From SVFI01 sp045546735 (GTDB lineage: Bacteria; Bacillota; Clostridia; Lachnospirales; Lachnospiraceae): a stretch of 26,640 nt of DNA. This document shows, one piece after another, positions 14,873 through 23,998 of this stretch. The position numbers and the translations under genes are program-made. A model generated the notes under the pieces. It was not told the DNA's origin. It saw only the letters and a list, made by a program, of their open reading frames with translations, and did no database searches. Position 1 is the first letter of the stretch, and each line of letters starts with the position of its first letter. The stretch covers positions 1 to 26,640 of the forward strand of contig JAZQDJ010000067.1 in the NCBI GenBank assembly GCA_045546735.1, given 5' to 3'.

Positions 14873-15034
14873 ATGGAACAGGAAAATAATAAAACCATAA
14901 AACTTATCCATAATCCGTTGCCGGGACCAAAGCCGCATGTGAAAAAAGAAATGCATTACGATTATGAAGTGCCTGCGGATAAAATGCACTTCGATATCGA
15001 GAAACCGAATAACAATTATTATGATATAAAATAA
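14873..15034 (+). CDS. 53-aa small protein, conserved-looking, unknown function
   Basis: A short gene with a perfect AGGAGG (14861-14866) six bases before ATG 14873, ending in TAA just before a strong terminator. The protein is hydrophilic: MEQENNKTIKLIHNPLPGPK, then a PHVKKEMHYDYE stretch and an acidic, Asn/Tyr-rich end. I recall, without being able to search, similar short Lachnospiraceae proteins with an HNPLP-P-(K/R)-HVKK core. There is no membrane segment or cysteine. It is the last gene of the metY-glycosyltransferase transcript. Support comes from the ribosome site, the placement between stop codon and terminator, and the protein-like composition. Confidence 0.72.
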   Translation: MEQENNKTIKLIHNPLPGPKPHVKKEMHYDYEVPADKMHFDIEKPNNNYYDIK

Positions 15035-15050
15035 AAAAACGGACATAATG

Positions 15051-15081
15051 AAAAGGAATCGCAAATGCGGTTCCTTTTTTT
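15051..15081 (+). terminator. Intrinsic terminator after the 53-aa gene
   Basis: AAAAGGAATCGC (15051-15062), loop AAAT, GCGGTTCCTTTT (15067-15078) and further T: a 12-bp stem with one G-U pair. It closes the metY transcript. Confidence 0.9.
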
Positions 15082-15151
15082 GTGGAACGCAGATGAGAAA
15101 TACTTTTGTGCAAAATCGAGTCGTGAAGCTCGATCGGAAAGGAGAACGATT

Positions 15152-15850
15152 GTGGCAGATAGTAAAAAAATTGAGAAAAAACAAGCGGAAGAGGACTATA
15201 TAAAGGATACAGGCGCTGTTTCTTTGGATCAAAATGCGGAAAAGCATAAGATTGAGCTGATTACAATTATCGGTGAAATAGAAGGTCATGAAAATTTATC
15301 GGGAACTTCAAAAACAACAAAATATGAACATTTATTGCCAAAACTTGCCCAGATGGAAGATTCTGACGAGGTGGAAGGCGTTTTGGTTTTGTTAAATACA
15401 ATGGGCGGAGATGTTGAGGCAGGATTGGCGATTGCCGAGATGATTGCATCTTTAAGTAAGCCGACCGTTTCACTTGTGTTAGGTGGGAGCCATTCTATCG
15501 GAGTGCCTATTGCAGTCAGCGCAGATTATTCGTTTATTGTCAAAAGTGCAGCAATGGTGATTCATCCGGTGAGAATGAGCGGAATGGTTATCGGAACACC
15601 TGCTACCTTTGAATATTTCAAATCCATTCAAGATCGAATTACGGGGTTTGTGGTTGAACACTCCAAAATATCAAAAAAAGATTTTGAAAAATTGATGATG
15701 GAAACAAAAATTCTTACCAAAGATGTAGGGAGTGTATTGGACGGGAAAGGGGCAGTGCAATGCGGAATTATTAATAAAGTCGGCGGCTTAAAAGAGGCTA
15801 TGGCGAAATTGCACAAAATGATTAAGGAAAACGGAGAAAAAATGCAATAA
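15152..15850 (+). CDS. tepA: ClpP-like serine protease TepA (translocation-enhancing protein family)
   Basis: 232-aa ClpP-fold cytoplasmic protease of the TepA/YmfB family. Family features: ELITIIGEIEGHE near 35-47, the glycine-rich LNTMGGDVEAGLAIAEMIASL near 81-101, the nucleophile segment GGSHSIGVPIAVS (likely S115) and VIHPVRMSG (likely H138). The remainder shows KISKKDFEKLM and a C-terminal GLKEAM. The start is GTG 15152 with GGAG at 15141-15144; an open frame from 15065 starts inside the terminator. A small hairpin (15115-15134) sits just before the ribosome site. It is directly upstream of ftsK/spoIIIE, an arrangement also known in Bacillus, where TepA has been linked to protein export. 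Confidence 0.88.
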   Translation: MADSKKIEKKQAEEDYIKDTGAVSLDQNAEKHKIELITIIGEIEGHENLSGTSKTTKYEHLLPKLAQMEDSDEVEGVLVLLNTMGGDVEAGLAIAEMIASLSKPTVSLVLGGSHSIGVPIAVSADYSFIVKSAAMVIHPVRMSGMVIGTPATFEYFKSIQDRITGFVVEHSKISKKDFEKLMMETKILTKDVGSVLDGKGAVQCGIINKVGGLKEAMAKLHKMIKENGEKMQ

Positions 15851-15868
15851 TTTCAAGTCAACTAACAA

Positions 15869-15897
15869 GTGACATTTCTTTGAAATAATGATATACT
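15869..15897 (+). promoter_or_regulatory. Promoter of ftsK/spoIIIE
   Basis: GTGACA (15869-15874), 17-bp spacer, TATACT (15892-15897). The predicted start is near 15904, about 39 bases before the ATG. Confidence 0.6.
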
Positions 15898-15942
15898 TTA
15901 ATTTGGTATTTAATGTGAATTTTAGAAAACGGAGTGGATGAA

Positions 15943-18447
15943 ATGGCAGAACAAAGAGGTAGAAAACCTGCTTCTTCCGCGAAAAACAGAGGGAGAAGAA
16001 AATCAAATAAAAAAAACCAACAGTCATTTAGTGCAGAAGTAAAAGATGAAGTGATTTTACTTATCGGTATTGCATTTACGATATTACTGTTTTTGTGTAA
16101 TTTCCATTTGATCGGTAAGGTCGGTGATGCGCTCAGTAATGTGATGTTCGGACTTTTTGGTTTTCTTGCATATATAGCGCCGGTTGCGTTTTTCTTTGCA
16201 ATTCTTTTCGGAATTGTAAATCTCGGTAATCGTACGGCGACCATTAAACTGTGGTCTGCCATTATATTGTTCATTGATTTTGAGATTGTGTTTGCTTTAT
16301 TAGCAGGAATAACCAAAGTCGGTGATAGTGTAGGCAGCTATTATCAATATGGCGTGGATCATATTTTCAGCGGCGGAGTGATTGGCGCCTTTCTTGCGAA
16401 AGGGATTTCGAGCCTGATTGGTATTGTAGGAACGATTGCCGTGGTTCTGATCGTACTTATTCTTTGTCTTGTATTATTGACTGAGAAGTCGTTTGTAAAA
16501 GGTGTTGCAAACGGAAGCCGCCGTGTTTACGAAACAGCACGTGATGATTATGACAGACGTCTTGTGCGCAATGAAGAGATGCGTGAGCAACGCGTGCAAA
16601 ACCGCAACGAGCGCCAGGAACGCAAAAAGAAACGAATGGAAAAGAAAGTTTCCGGTGTTTCGTCTGATACGGAAATCCCTAAAGTATCGGAAGTATTGCC
16701 GCAGGAACATCAAATGCCGGCGATAGATGATGTTTGCGAAAAGAATTTCATGAGTGAAGAAGATGAGCTTGCAAATATTACAATAAAAGGAATTACGCCG
16801 CAGGAACCTGAACTTCCGAAACGTGTACATAAAGTTAGGGTGATGGAAAAAGAAGAACCTGTAGATATGGAAAAAATATCGTCGGCTTTAGAAGCGACTG
16901 CTGATAAATTCAGTTCGGAAGTGCAGGAGCAGGTAGTGATTCCGGCTCCGGCCCCTGTGGCAGTTAAAAAGAAACCATATAAAAAACCACCGCTTTCTCT
17001 CTTGAAAAAAGGTGAAAAAGGAAGCGGCGGAAATTCCGAAAAACAATTAAAAGAAACTGCAATGCAGTTAAAACAGACATTAAAAACGTTCGGTGTAAAT
17101 GTTACGATTACGGATATCAGTCAGGGACCAGCCGTCACACGTTATGAACTTCAGCCGGAAATGGGTGTTAAGGTTAGTAAAATTGTCGGTTTGACGGATG
17201 ATATCAAATTAAACCTTGCAGCAACAGATATTCGTATTGAAGCACCGATTCCGGGGAAAGCAGCGATTGGTATAGAGGTTCCGAATAAAGAAAACAGCAT
17301 GGTTTCACTTCGGGATTTATTTGAAACATCGAATTTCAAAGAATTCCAATCAAATATTGCGTTTGCAGTCGGAAAAGACATTGCCGGACAGACAATCGTT
17401 GCTGATATCGGTAAAATGCCGCATGTTTTGATTGCAGGGTCCACAGGTTCCGGAAAGAGCGTATGTATTAATACACTTATTATGAGTATTTTGTACAAAG
17501 CTTCTCCGGATGATGTAAAACTGATTATGGTTGACCCTAAGGTTGTTGAACTTAGTGTTTATAACGGTATTCCTCATTTGCTTTTGCCTGTTGTGACAGA
17601 CCCGAAAAAAGCTGCTGCAGCCCTTCATTGGGGTGTAAATGAAATGACGGAGCGTTATAAGAAATTCGAGGATCTTCATGTAAGAGACTTGAAGGGATAT
17701 AACAAAAAAGTAGAAGAAATGAAAGAAAACGGAGGCGAAGAACTTCCGACAAAACTTCCTCAGATTGTAATTATTGTGGACGAGCTTGCAGATCTTATGA
17801 TGGTTGCACCGGGTGAAGTGGAAGAGTCTATCTGCCGTTTGGCACAGCTTGCAAGAGCTGCCGGAATTCATCTTGTGATTGCGACGCAGAGACCTTCGGT
17901 TGACGTTATCACAGGATTGATTAAGGCCAATATGCCGAGCCGTATTGCATTTGCGGTATCTTCCGGTGTGGATTCCAGAACCATTTTGGATATGAACGGT
18001 GCGGAAAAACTGCTCGGAAAAGGAGATATGCTGTTTTATCCGCAAGGCTATCCAAAACCGGTACGAGTACAGGGCGCATTTGTATCGGACAAAGAAGTGG
18101 CTGATGTGGTAGACTTCCTGAAAGCACAAAATTCAGGCGATGATGCACAGGTACAGGAAATGGAAGCACAGCTTGCTTCGATCGGAAGCGGCGGTGTCGG
18201 GGCAGGAAAAGCCGGTGGCGGTGATGAGAGAGATGTTTATTTTGCAGATGCAGGAAGATTTGTCATTGAACAGGAAAAAGCATCTATCGGTAAACTTCAA
18301 AGAGTGTTCTCGATTGGTTTTAACCGTGCAGCAAGAATCATGGATCAGCTGTATGAGTATGGCGTCGTCAGTGAAGAGGCCGGTACGAAACCGAGAAATG
18401 TATTAATGACAATGGAAGAATTTGAGCAATTACTTGAAGAAATATAA
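15943..18447 (+). CDS. DNA translocase FtsK/SpoIIIE
   Basis: 834-aa membrane-anchored DNA pump that moves chromosome DNA at the division or sporulation septum. A basic start (residues 1-25) is followed by about four membrane helices between 30 and 185. A long charged linker runs to about 345. The motor domain follows, with Walker A GSTGSGKS at 499-506, Walker B IVIIVDELADL near 608-618 and ATQRPSVDVITGLIKANMPSR near 647-667. The C-terminal gamma winged helix (about 765-834: SIGKLQRVFSIGFNRAARIMDQL) is the DNA-orienting domain. I chose ATG 15943, as GGAG lies eight bases before it; the upstream in-frame GTG at 15934 overlaps that site. Whether it serves division or sporulation cannot be told from sequence. 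Confidence 0.93.
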   Translation: MAEQRGRKPASSAKNRGRRKSNKKNQQSFSAEVKDEVILLIGIAFTILLFLCNFHLIGKVGDALSNVMFGLFGFLAYIAPVAFFFAILFGIVNLGNRTATIKLWSAIILFIDFEIVFALLAGITKVGDSVGSYYQYGVDHIFSGGVIGAFLAKGISSLIGIVGTIAVVLIVLILCLVLLTEKSFVKGVANGSRRVYETARDDYDRRLVRNEEMREQRVQNRNERQERKKKRMEKKVSGVSSDTEIPKVSEVLPQEHQMPAIDDVCEKNFMSEEDELANITIKGITPQEPELPKRVHKVRVMEKEEPVDMEKISSALEATADKFSSEVQEQVVIPAPAPVAVKKKPYKKPPLSLLKKGEKGSGGNSEKQLKETAMQLKQTLKTFGVNVTITDISQGPAVTRYELQPEMGVKVSKIVGLTDDIKLNLAATDIRIEAPIPGKAAIGIEVPNKENSMVSLRDLFETSNFKEFQSNIAFAVGKDIAGQTIVADIGKMPHVLIAGSTGSGKSVCINTLIMSILYKASPDDVKLIMVDPKVVELSVYNGIPHLLLPVVTDPKKAAAALHWGVNEMTERYKKFEDLHVRDLKGYNKKVEEMKENGGEELPTKLPQIVIIVDELADLMMVAPGEVEESICRLAQLARAAGIHLVIATQRPSVDVITGLIKANMPSRIAFAVSSGVDSRTILDMNGAEKLLGKGDMLFYPQGYPKPVRVQGAFVSDKEVADVVDFLKAQNSGDDAQVQEMEAQLASIGSGGVGAGKAGGGDERDVYFADAGRFVIEQEKASIGKLQRVFSIGFNRAARIMDQLYEYGVVSEEAGTKPRNVLMTMEEFEQLLEEI

Positions 18448-18467
18448 GGATATTGAGGTAAGATGAA

Positions 18468-20135
18468 ATGACAGATATAGAAATTGCACAGGCTGCGGAG
18501 CTTAAACCGATTACAGAGGTTGCAGGCAAGCTCGGCATAGAAATGGATGATTTAGAACTTTACGGAAAGTATAAGGCAAAATTATCAGATGCTTATTTGC
18601 GAAAAATCGAAAATAATCCGAAAGGAAAGCTTGTTCTTGTGACAGCAATCAATCCGACACCGGCAGGTGAAGGAAAAACAACTGTCAGCGTGGGACTCGG
18701 TGAAGCTTTTAATAAGCTTGGCAAAAAAACGGTGATAGCATTGCGTGAGCCATCACTCGGACCATGTTTCGGTGTAAAAGGCGGTGCAGCAGGAGGCGGA
18801 TATTCCCAGGTTGTTCCGATGGAAGATTTAAATCTTCATTTTACAGGGGATTTTCATGCGATAACTTCAGCAAACAACCTTTTGGCGGCTCTTTTGGATA
18901 ATCATATCCAGCAGGGAAATGAACTTAGAATTGATACAAGACAGGTGGTATGGAAACGTTGTGTAGACATGAATGACCGTGCGCTCCGTAATATTGTTAT
19001 CGGTCTGGGAAATAAAATGGACGGTGTTGTTCGTGAAGACCATTTTGTAATTACGGTGGCATCTGAGATTATGGCAATCCTTTGTCTTGCAAAAGACATG
19101 GATGATTTGAAGCTGCGTCTCGGAAGAATCATTGTTGCCTATAATATGGACAATGAGCCTGTGACGGCTGCTGATCTTAATGCAGTCGGAGCTATGGCGG
19201 CGTTGTTAAAGGATGCGATGCAGCCAAACTTAATTCAAACCTTGGAACATAATCCGGCGTTGATTCACGGAGGTCCGTTTGCCAATATAGCACACGGATG
19301 TAATAGTGTCAGAGCGACAAATGCAGCTCTTCATCTTGCAGATTATGTGATTACGGAAGCAGGTTTCGGCGCAGATTTAGGTGCTGAGAAATTCTTTGAT
19401 ATTAAGTGTCGTCTGGCGGGATTAAAACCGGATGCGGTTGTACTTGTTGCAACAATTAAAGCACTGAAATATAACGGCGGCGTTCCGAAGTCAGAAGTGA
19501 CAAAACCGAATCTTGAAGCGCTTAAAAAAGGTATTGTCAATCTTGAAAAACACATTGAAAATATTCAGAAATACAAAGTTCCTGTTGTTGTGACGCTCAA
19601 TGCGTTTGTGACGGATACAGAAGAAGAAACAGCCTTTGTAAAAGAGTTCTGTGAAAGCAGAGGATGTGAATTCGCTTTGGCTCAGGTTTGGGCAAATGGC
19701 GGAGAAGGCGGAGTGGCTCTTGCAGAAAAAGTTCTTAAGACTTTGGAAGAAAAAGAGAGCCGTTTTGAGACGATTTATAAAGATGAGGCAAGTTTAAAAG
19801 AGAAGATTGAAACTGTGGCGAAGGAAATTTACGGTGCTGACGGAGTAAATTACAGTCCGGCGGCAGAAAAACAGTTGGAAAAACTGACACAGCTCGGTTT
19901 TGGTAATGTGCCTGTCTGTATGGCAAAAACACAGTATTCTTTATCGGATGATCCGGCGCTTTTAGGCAGACCGGAAGGATTTACGGTTCAAGTAAGAGAA
20001 GTATATGTTTCCGCAGGGGCCGGCTTTGTCGTAGTTCTTACAGGAGCAGTTATGACGATGCCTGGGCTTCCGAAACAGCCTGCGGCATTTTCGATTGATG
20101 TAACAACAGAAGGTACGATTACAGGTTTATTCTAA
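18468..20135 (+). CDS. fhs: Formate--tetrahydrofolate ligase
   Basis: 555 aa, full length for the family. It joins formate to tetrahydrofolate using ATP, giving 10-formyl-THF for purines and, in acetogens, for the methyl branch of the Wood-Ljungdahl pathway. The ATP loop PTPAGEGKTT (63-72) is clear, as are REPSLGPCFGVKGGAAGGGYSQV near 93-115, HFTGDFHAI near 128 and GGPFANIAHGCNS near 270. The C-terminus with GLPKQPAAFSIDVT is typical. GAGGT precedes ATG 18468. It starts 20 bases after ftsK with no terminator, so cotranscription is possible. No other acetogenesis genes are in the window, so only a biosynthetic role is supported here. Confidence 0.96.
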   Translation: MTDIEIAQAAELKPITEVAGKLGIEMDDLELYGKYKAKLSDAYLRKIENNPKGKLVLVTAINPTPAGEGKTTVSVGLGEAFNKLGKKTVIALREPSLGPCFGVKGGAAGGGYSQVVPMEDLNLHFTGDFHAITSANNLLAALLDNHIQQGNELRIDTRQVVWKRCVDMNDRALRNIVIGLGNKMDGVVREDHFVITVASEIMAILCLAKDMDDLKLRLGRIIVAYNMDNEPVTAADLNAVGAMAALLKDAMQPNLIQTLEHNPALIHGGPFANIAHGCNSVRATNAALHLADYVITEAGFGADLGAEKFFDIKCRLAGLKPDAVVLVATIKALKYNGGVPKSEVTKPNLEALKKGIVNLEKHIENIQKYKVPVVVTLNAFVTDTEEETAFVKEFCESRGCEFALAQVWANGGEGGVALAEKVLKTLEEKESRFETIYKDEASLKEKIETVAKEIYGADGVNYSPAAEKQLEKLTQLGFGNVPVCMAKTQYSLSDDPALLGRPEGFTVQVREVYVSAGAGFVVVLTGAVMTMPGLPKQPAAFSIDVTTEGTITGLF

Positions 20136-20153
20136 ATATAATGGAGTGATTCT

Positions 20154-21632
20154 ATGAAATGTCCACATTGTGGTACTCCGATGACAGATGAACAAATTTT
20201 CTGCGAGAAATGCGGGAAAGAAAGAGAACTGGTTCCTTTGTATGAGGCTGATATTGATGAAACAATCGAAGATGCCATTTCCGGTATTGCGGTAGATCTT
20301 GCAAATACGCAAGAGATCAAACCGATCAGGGCGGAACATATCATAACCGAGGAGCAGATAAAAAAACTGTCAGAGGAAGAAGAATTTGAAGACGGGACAG
20401 AAAGAAAAGGCACGAGTGCGCGTTTTTTGATATTTATGATCGGATGCGTTGTTGCTGTTGTGTTTTTGGTTGTTCTTGTTTTGTCAATTTATCATATGAG
20501 ACAGCAATCTTCCTATGATTTTCATATAAAGAAAGCAGAAGAGATGAGCAGGGTAAGCAATTATGAACAGATGCTGGAACATGCGGTCTCTGCGAAAGAT
20601 ATTGCGCCGAATTCTTCTGATGCAAAGATGTTGATTGCCCGCGCTTATGAAGGTATGGGAAATATACAGTATGAACGGGAGATGCTCGAAGATTTATTGG
20701 CGGTTGACAGTGCATATGCACCGGCTTATGAATTGCTTGTCCCGTTATATGAAAATGGCGGGGAATATCAAAAAATAGCAGATGTTTTGTCGCGTTGTTC
20801 GGAACAGAATGTTTTGGATAAATATGCAAAATATTTGGCAACTGCGCCACAGGCGAGTGAAGAACCCGGAAATTATGAAGAAGTTTTGGCTGTGAAGTTA
20901 ATCGGACCGGGAACCGGAAAGATTTTCTATACGACAGACGGTTCTGATCCGGGGAAGAGAGGAAAAGAATATATTACACCGATTGTTCTTCAATCGGGAA
21001 AACATAAACTGCAGGCGGTCTATGTCAACGAGTATCAAATTTGCAGTGAAATTATGGTGGCAGAATATTTCATAAATGAACAGGTTGCTTTGGTACCGGA
21101 AATCAGTTTGCCTTCCGGAACTTATACAGAGCCTCAATATATATCCATTGAACTTCCGGATGAGGAATATCGGGTGTATTATACAACGGATGGTTCAGAA
21201 CCGGGATTAGAAAGTACTTTGTATGAAGGGGCGATACCTCTTCCGCTCGGAAATACTGATTTTGCATTTGTGATGTACGATCCGAACGATATTCCGGGCG
21301 AGATTGTATATATGCAATACAGTTTTGAGATGGATATTCCGTTTACGGGGGAACAGGCATCTAATATGCTGATTCAAACTATGATTTCACAAGGCCTTTT
21401 AACTGATGCGGACGGTCATTTAGATGGTGTCGAAGGGAAAAAACAATATGTCGCAGATACCATCATAGCTGAAAATGACGGATATTATTATTTGTTAAAC
21501 GAAATTTTTGTATCTCCTGACGGTATGAGTCAGAAGACCGGAAATATTTATGCTGTCAGCGTAACGACAGGCGAAAGTTATCAGGCACAACGTAATTTGA
21601 TGGGAATGTTTGAACTCAGAAGATTGCAGTAA
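20154..21632 (+). CDS. Zinc-ribbon membrane protein with TPR-like and two chitobiase-C-like domains
   Basis: 492 aa in a clear modular order. A zinc ribbon lies at the N-terminus (C3, C6, C17, C20: CPHC and CEKC). An acidic stretch follows to about 80, one membrane helix at about 90-113 (LIFMIGCVVAVVFLVVLVLS) and a helical TPR-like region at about 120-215. Then come two repeats with the YTTDGS-P signature of chitobiase/hexosaminidase C-terminal domains: IFYTTDGSDPGKRGKEY near 258 and VYYTTDGSEPGLESTLY near 342. A final domain of about 100 residues is unassigned. The zinc ribbon should be cytoplasmic and the rest outside, so it may link inside state to the cell surface (inference). It follows fhs by 18 bases with GGAGTGA before the ATG. 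Function is unknown. Confidence 0.8.
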   Translation: MKCPHCGTPMTDEQIFCEKCGKERELVPLYEADIDETIEDAISGIAVDLANTQEIKPIRAEHIITEEQIKKLSEEEEFEDGTERKGTSARFLIFMIGCVVAVVFLVVLVLSIYHMRQQSSYDFHIKKAEEMSRVSNYEQMLEHAVSAKDIAPNSSDAKMLIARAYEGMGNIQYEREMLEDLLAVDSAYAPAYELLVPLYENGGEYQKIADVLSRCSEQNVLDKYAKYLATAPQASEEPGNYEEVLAVKLIGPGTGKIFYTTDGSDPGKRGKEYITPIVLQSGKHKLQAVYVNEYQICSEIMVAEYFINEQVALVPEISLPSGTYTEPQYISIELPDEEYRVYYTTDGSEPGLESTLYEGAIPLPLGNTDFAFVMYDPNDIPGEIVYMQYSFEMDIPFTGEQASNMLIQTMISQGLLTDADGHLDGVEGKKQYVADTIIAENDGYYYLLNEIFVSPDGMSQKTGNIYAVSVTTGESYQAQRNLMGMFELRRLQ

Positions 21633-21638
21633 AAATGC

Positions 21639-21667
21639 TTGCTATTTGGAAGTAATTCTATTACTAT
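21639..21667 (+). promoter_or_regulatory. Possible promoter of nfnAB
   Basis: TTGCTA (21639-21644), 17-bp spacer, TACTAT (21662-21667): four of six matches in each hexamer. A small hairpin CCGAA-TCAAG-TTCGG (21681-21695) follows in the leader. Confidence 0.4.
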
Positions 21668-21714
21668 AAAAAAGATGTAGCCGAATCAAGTTCGGTAAAA
21701 CGAGGAGGATAAAA

Positions 21715-22605
21715 ATGTATAAAATTGTAAGAGCACAGGAACTTACGACAAACATTTATCTTTTTGAAGTTGAAGCAAAAAGAGCAGCTAAATCATGTTT
21801 GCCGGGACAGTTTGTCATCGTCAGAACCGATGAAGATTCAGAGCGTATTCCGCTCACAATCAGTGATTATGACCGTGAAAAAGGAACCATCACGATTGTA
21901 GTACAGACAATTGGTGCAGGTACTATGGCTATGGCAAATTTAAAAGCAGGAGATGCGTTCCACGATTTCGTAGGACCGCTCGGACAGCCTTCAGAGTTCT
22001 GCAGTGAAAATTTAGAAGAATTGAAACAGAAGAAAATCATTTTTGTTGCCGGAGGTCTCGGAACAGCACCTGTATATCCGCAGGTAAAATGGCTTCATGA
22101 GAACGGTGTAGATGCAGATGTTATCATCGGTGCAAAGACAAAAGATTTACTTATTTATGAAGAAGATATGAAAAAAGTTGCAGCCAATGTATATCCTACA
22201 ACGGATGACGGTTCTTACGGAAGAAGCGGAATGGTTACAACTACACTCAAAGATCTCGTGGAAAAAGAGGGCAAGCAGTATGATATCTGTGTTGCTATCG
22301 GACCGATGATCATGATGAAATTTGTGTGCTTGACAACAAAAGAATTAAACCTCAAAACCATCGTTTCCATGAACCCTATCATGGTAGACGGAACCGGTAT
22401 GTGCGGTGCCTGTCGTTTGACAGTCGGCGGTGAGGTGAAATTTGCCTGTGTTGACGGACCGGAATTTGACGGTCATCTTGTAGATTTTGATCAGGCGATG
22501 AAACGTCAGCAGATGTACAAAACAGCAGAAGGCAGAGCTTTATTAAAACAGCAGGAAGGTGATACGCATCACGGCGGATGCGGACACTGCGGAGGTGACG
22601 AATAA
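21715..22605 (+). CDS. nfnA: NfnA: FAD/[2Fe-2S] subunit of NADH-dependent reduced ferredoxin:NADP+ oxidoreductase
   Basis: 296 aa, ferredoxin-NADP reductase fold like the dihydroorotate dehydrogenase electron-transfer subunit. The FAD domain is at about 1-100 (LPGQFVIVRTDEDSERIPLTISDYD near 29-53), the pyridine-nucleotide domain at about 105-220 (FVAGGLGTAPVYPQVKWL), and a C-terminal [2Fe-2S] site DGTGMCGACRLTVGGEVKFAC has cysteines 230, 233 and 245. Such proteins are often named sulfide/dihydroorotate dehydrogenase-like. Here the next gene, overlapping by one base, encodes the large partner, which identifies the pair as NfnAB. The complex couples NADH, ferredoxin and NADPH by electron bifurcation in anaerobes. 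GAGGAGG precedes ATG 21715. The histidine- and glycine-rich end (THHGGCGHCGGDE) is unusual and could bind metal. Confidence 0.9.
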   Translation: MYKIVRAQELTTNIYLFEVEAKRAAKSCLPGQFVIVRTDEDSERIPLTISDYDREKGTITIVVQTIGAGTMAMANLKAGDAFHDFVGPLGQPSEFCSENLEELKQKKIIFVAGGLGTAPVYPQVKWLHENGVDADVIIGAKTKDLLIYEEDMKKVAANVYPTTDDGSYGRSGMVTTTLKDLVEKEGKQYDICVAIGPMIMMKFVCLTTKELNLKTIVSMNPIMVDGTGMCGACRLTVGGEVKFACVDGPEFDGHLVDFDQAMKRQQMYKTAEGRALLKQQEGDTHHGGCGHCGGDE

Positions 22606-23987
22606 TGGACGTATTAAAGAAAGTACCTGTCAGAGAGCAGGATCCACAGGTTCGTGCAAAGAACTTTGACGAAGTATGTTTAGGATACAACAAAGAAGAA
22701 GCAATGGAAGAAGCAAGCAGATGTATCAACTGTAAAAACGCGCAGTGCGTGAAAGGTTGTCCTGTTTCTATCAATATTCCGGGCTTCATCGAGCAGGTAA
22801 AAGAAGGAAATATCGAAGCTGCTTACCAGGTAATCAGTGAGTCGAGTGCACTTCCGGCAGTTTGCGGCCGTGTTTGTCCGCAGGAGAGCCAGTGTGAAGG
22901 AAAATGTATCCGCGGTATTAAAGGTGAACCGGTTTCTATCGGTAAATTAGAGCGTTTCGTGGCTGACTGGGCTTCAGAAAACGGAATCAAACCGGCTGTA
23001 AACGCTGAAAAGAAAAATAAAAAAGTAGCAGTGATCGGTTCCGGTCCTGCAGGTCTTACTTGTGCGGGCGACCTTGCCAAGATGGGATATGATGTGACTA
23101 TTTTCGAAGCGCTTCATGAAGCGGGCGGTGTACTTGTTTATGGTATTCCGGAATTCCGTCTTCCGAAAACGGACGTAGTTGCAAAAGAAATTGAAAATGT
23201 AAAAGCTCTCGGTGTTAAAATTGAGACAAACGTTGTGATTGGTAAATCTACAACGATTGATGAGTTGATGGAAGAAGAAGGCTTTGAAGCTGTATTTATC
23301 GGCTCAGGAGCGGGTCTTCCGAAGTTTATGGGGATTCCGGGCGAGCAGGCAAACGGCGTATTCTCTGCAAATGAATACCTGACAAGAAGTAATCTTATGA
23401 AAGCGTTTAAAGAAGATTCTTCTACACCGATTATGCGCGGACAGAAAGTGGCTGTTGTCGGCGGCGGTAACGTTGCTATGGACGCAGCAAGAACAGCACT
23501 TCGTCTCGGTGCAGAGGTACATATTGTTTACCGTAGATCGGAAGAAGAACTTCCTGCCAGAGTGGAAGAAGTTCACCATGCAAAAGAAGAAGGTATCATT
23601 TTTGACCTTCTTACAAATCCGGTTGAGATTCTTGCAGATGAGAACGGCTGGGTAAGCGGTATCAAATGTGTAAAGATGGAACTTGGTGAGCCGGATGCAT
23701 CAGGAAGAAGAAGACCTGTTGTGATTGAAGGTTCTGAGTTTGTAATCGATGTTGACACAGTGATTATGTCTCTCGGTACATCACCGAACCCACTTATTTC
23801 TTCTACAACAAAGGGACTTGATATTAACAAGTATAAATGTATCGTTGCGCAGGAAAACGGTCAGACAACCAAAGAAGGTGTGTTTGCCGGCGGAGATGCA
23901 GTTACAGGTGCAGCAACCGTAATTCTTGCCATGGGTGCAGGAAAAGAAGCTGCAAAAGGTATTGATGAATATTTAAGCAATAAATAA
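22605..23987 (+). CDS. nfnB: NfnB: large flavoprotein/iron-sulfur subunit (glutamate-synthase-like)
   Basis: 460 aa, usually labelled NADPH-dependent glutamate synthase, homotetrameric (GltA). The N-terminus has two [4Fe-4S] cluster regions with cysteines at 40, 43, 48, 52 and 87, 91, 97, 101. FAD binding is shown by VAVIGSGPAGLTCAGDLA (142-159) and NADP binding by VAVVGGGNVAMDAARTALRLGA (about 281-302). The end has GVFAGGDAVTGAATVILAMGAG (about 425-446), the second FAD segment. It lacks any glutaminase or synthase domain, so with NfnA upstream it is better seen as NfnB than as glutamate synthase. The ATG at 22605 shares a base with the nfnA stop (TAATG), with GGAGGTGA before it, so translation is coupled. 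Confidence 0.92.
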   Translation: MDVLKKVPVREQDPQVRAKNFDEVCLGYNKEEAMEEASRCINCKNAQCVKGCPVSINIPGFIEQVKEGNIEAAYQVISESSALPAVCGRVCPQESQCEGKCIRGIKGEPVSIGKLERFVADWASENGIKPAVNAEKKNKKVAVIGSGPAGLTCAGDLAKMGYDVTIFEALHEAGGVLVYGIPEFRLPKTDVVAKEIENVKALGVKIETNVVIGKSTTIDELMEEEGFEAVFIGSGAGLPKFMGIPGEQANGVFSANEYLTRSNLMKAFKEDSSTPIMRGQKVAVVGGGNVAMDAARTALRLGAEVHIVYRRSEEELPARVEEVHHAKEEGIIFDLLTNPVEILADENGWVSGIKCVKMELGEPDASGRRRPVVIEGSEFVIDVDTVIMSLGTSPNPLISSTTKGLDINKYKCIVAQENGQTTKEGVFAGGDAVTGAATVILAMGAGKEAAKGIDEYLSNK

Positions 23988-23998
23988 GGAGAACGATT

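Noticed and set aside
20154..21632. Calling this protein a chitobiase or hexosaminidase
   Set aside because: Only the non-catalytic C-terminal-like YTTDGS modules are present; there is no glycosidase domain.
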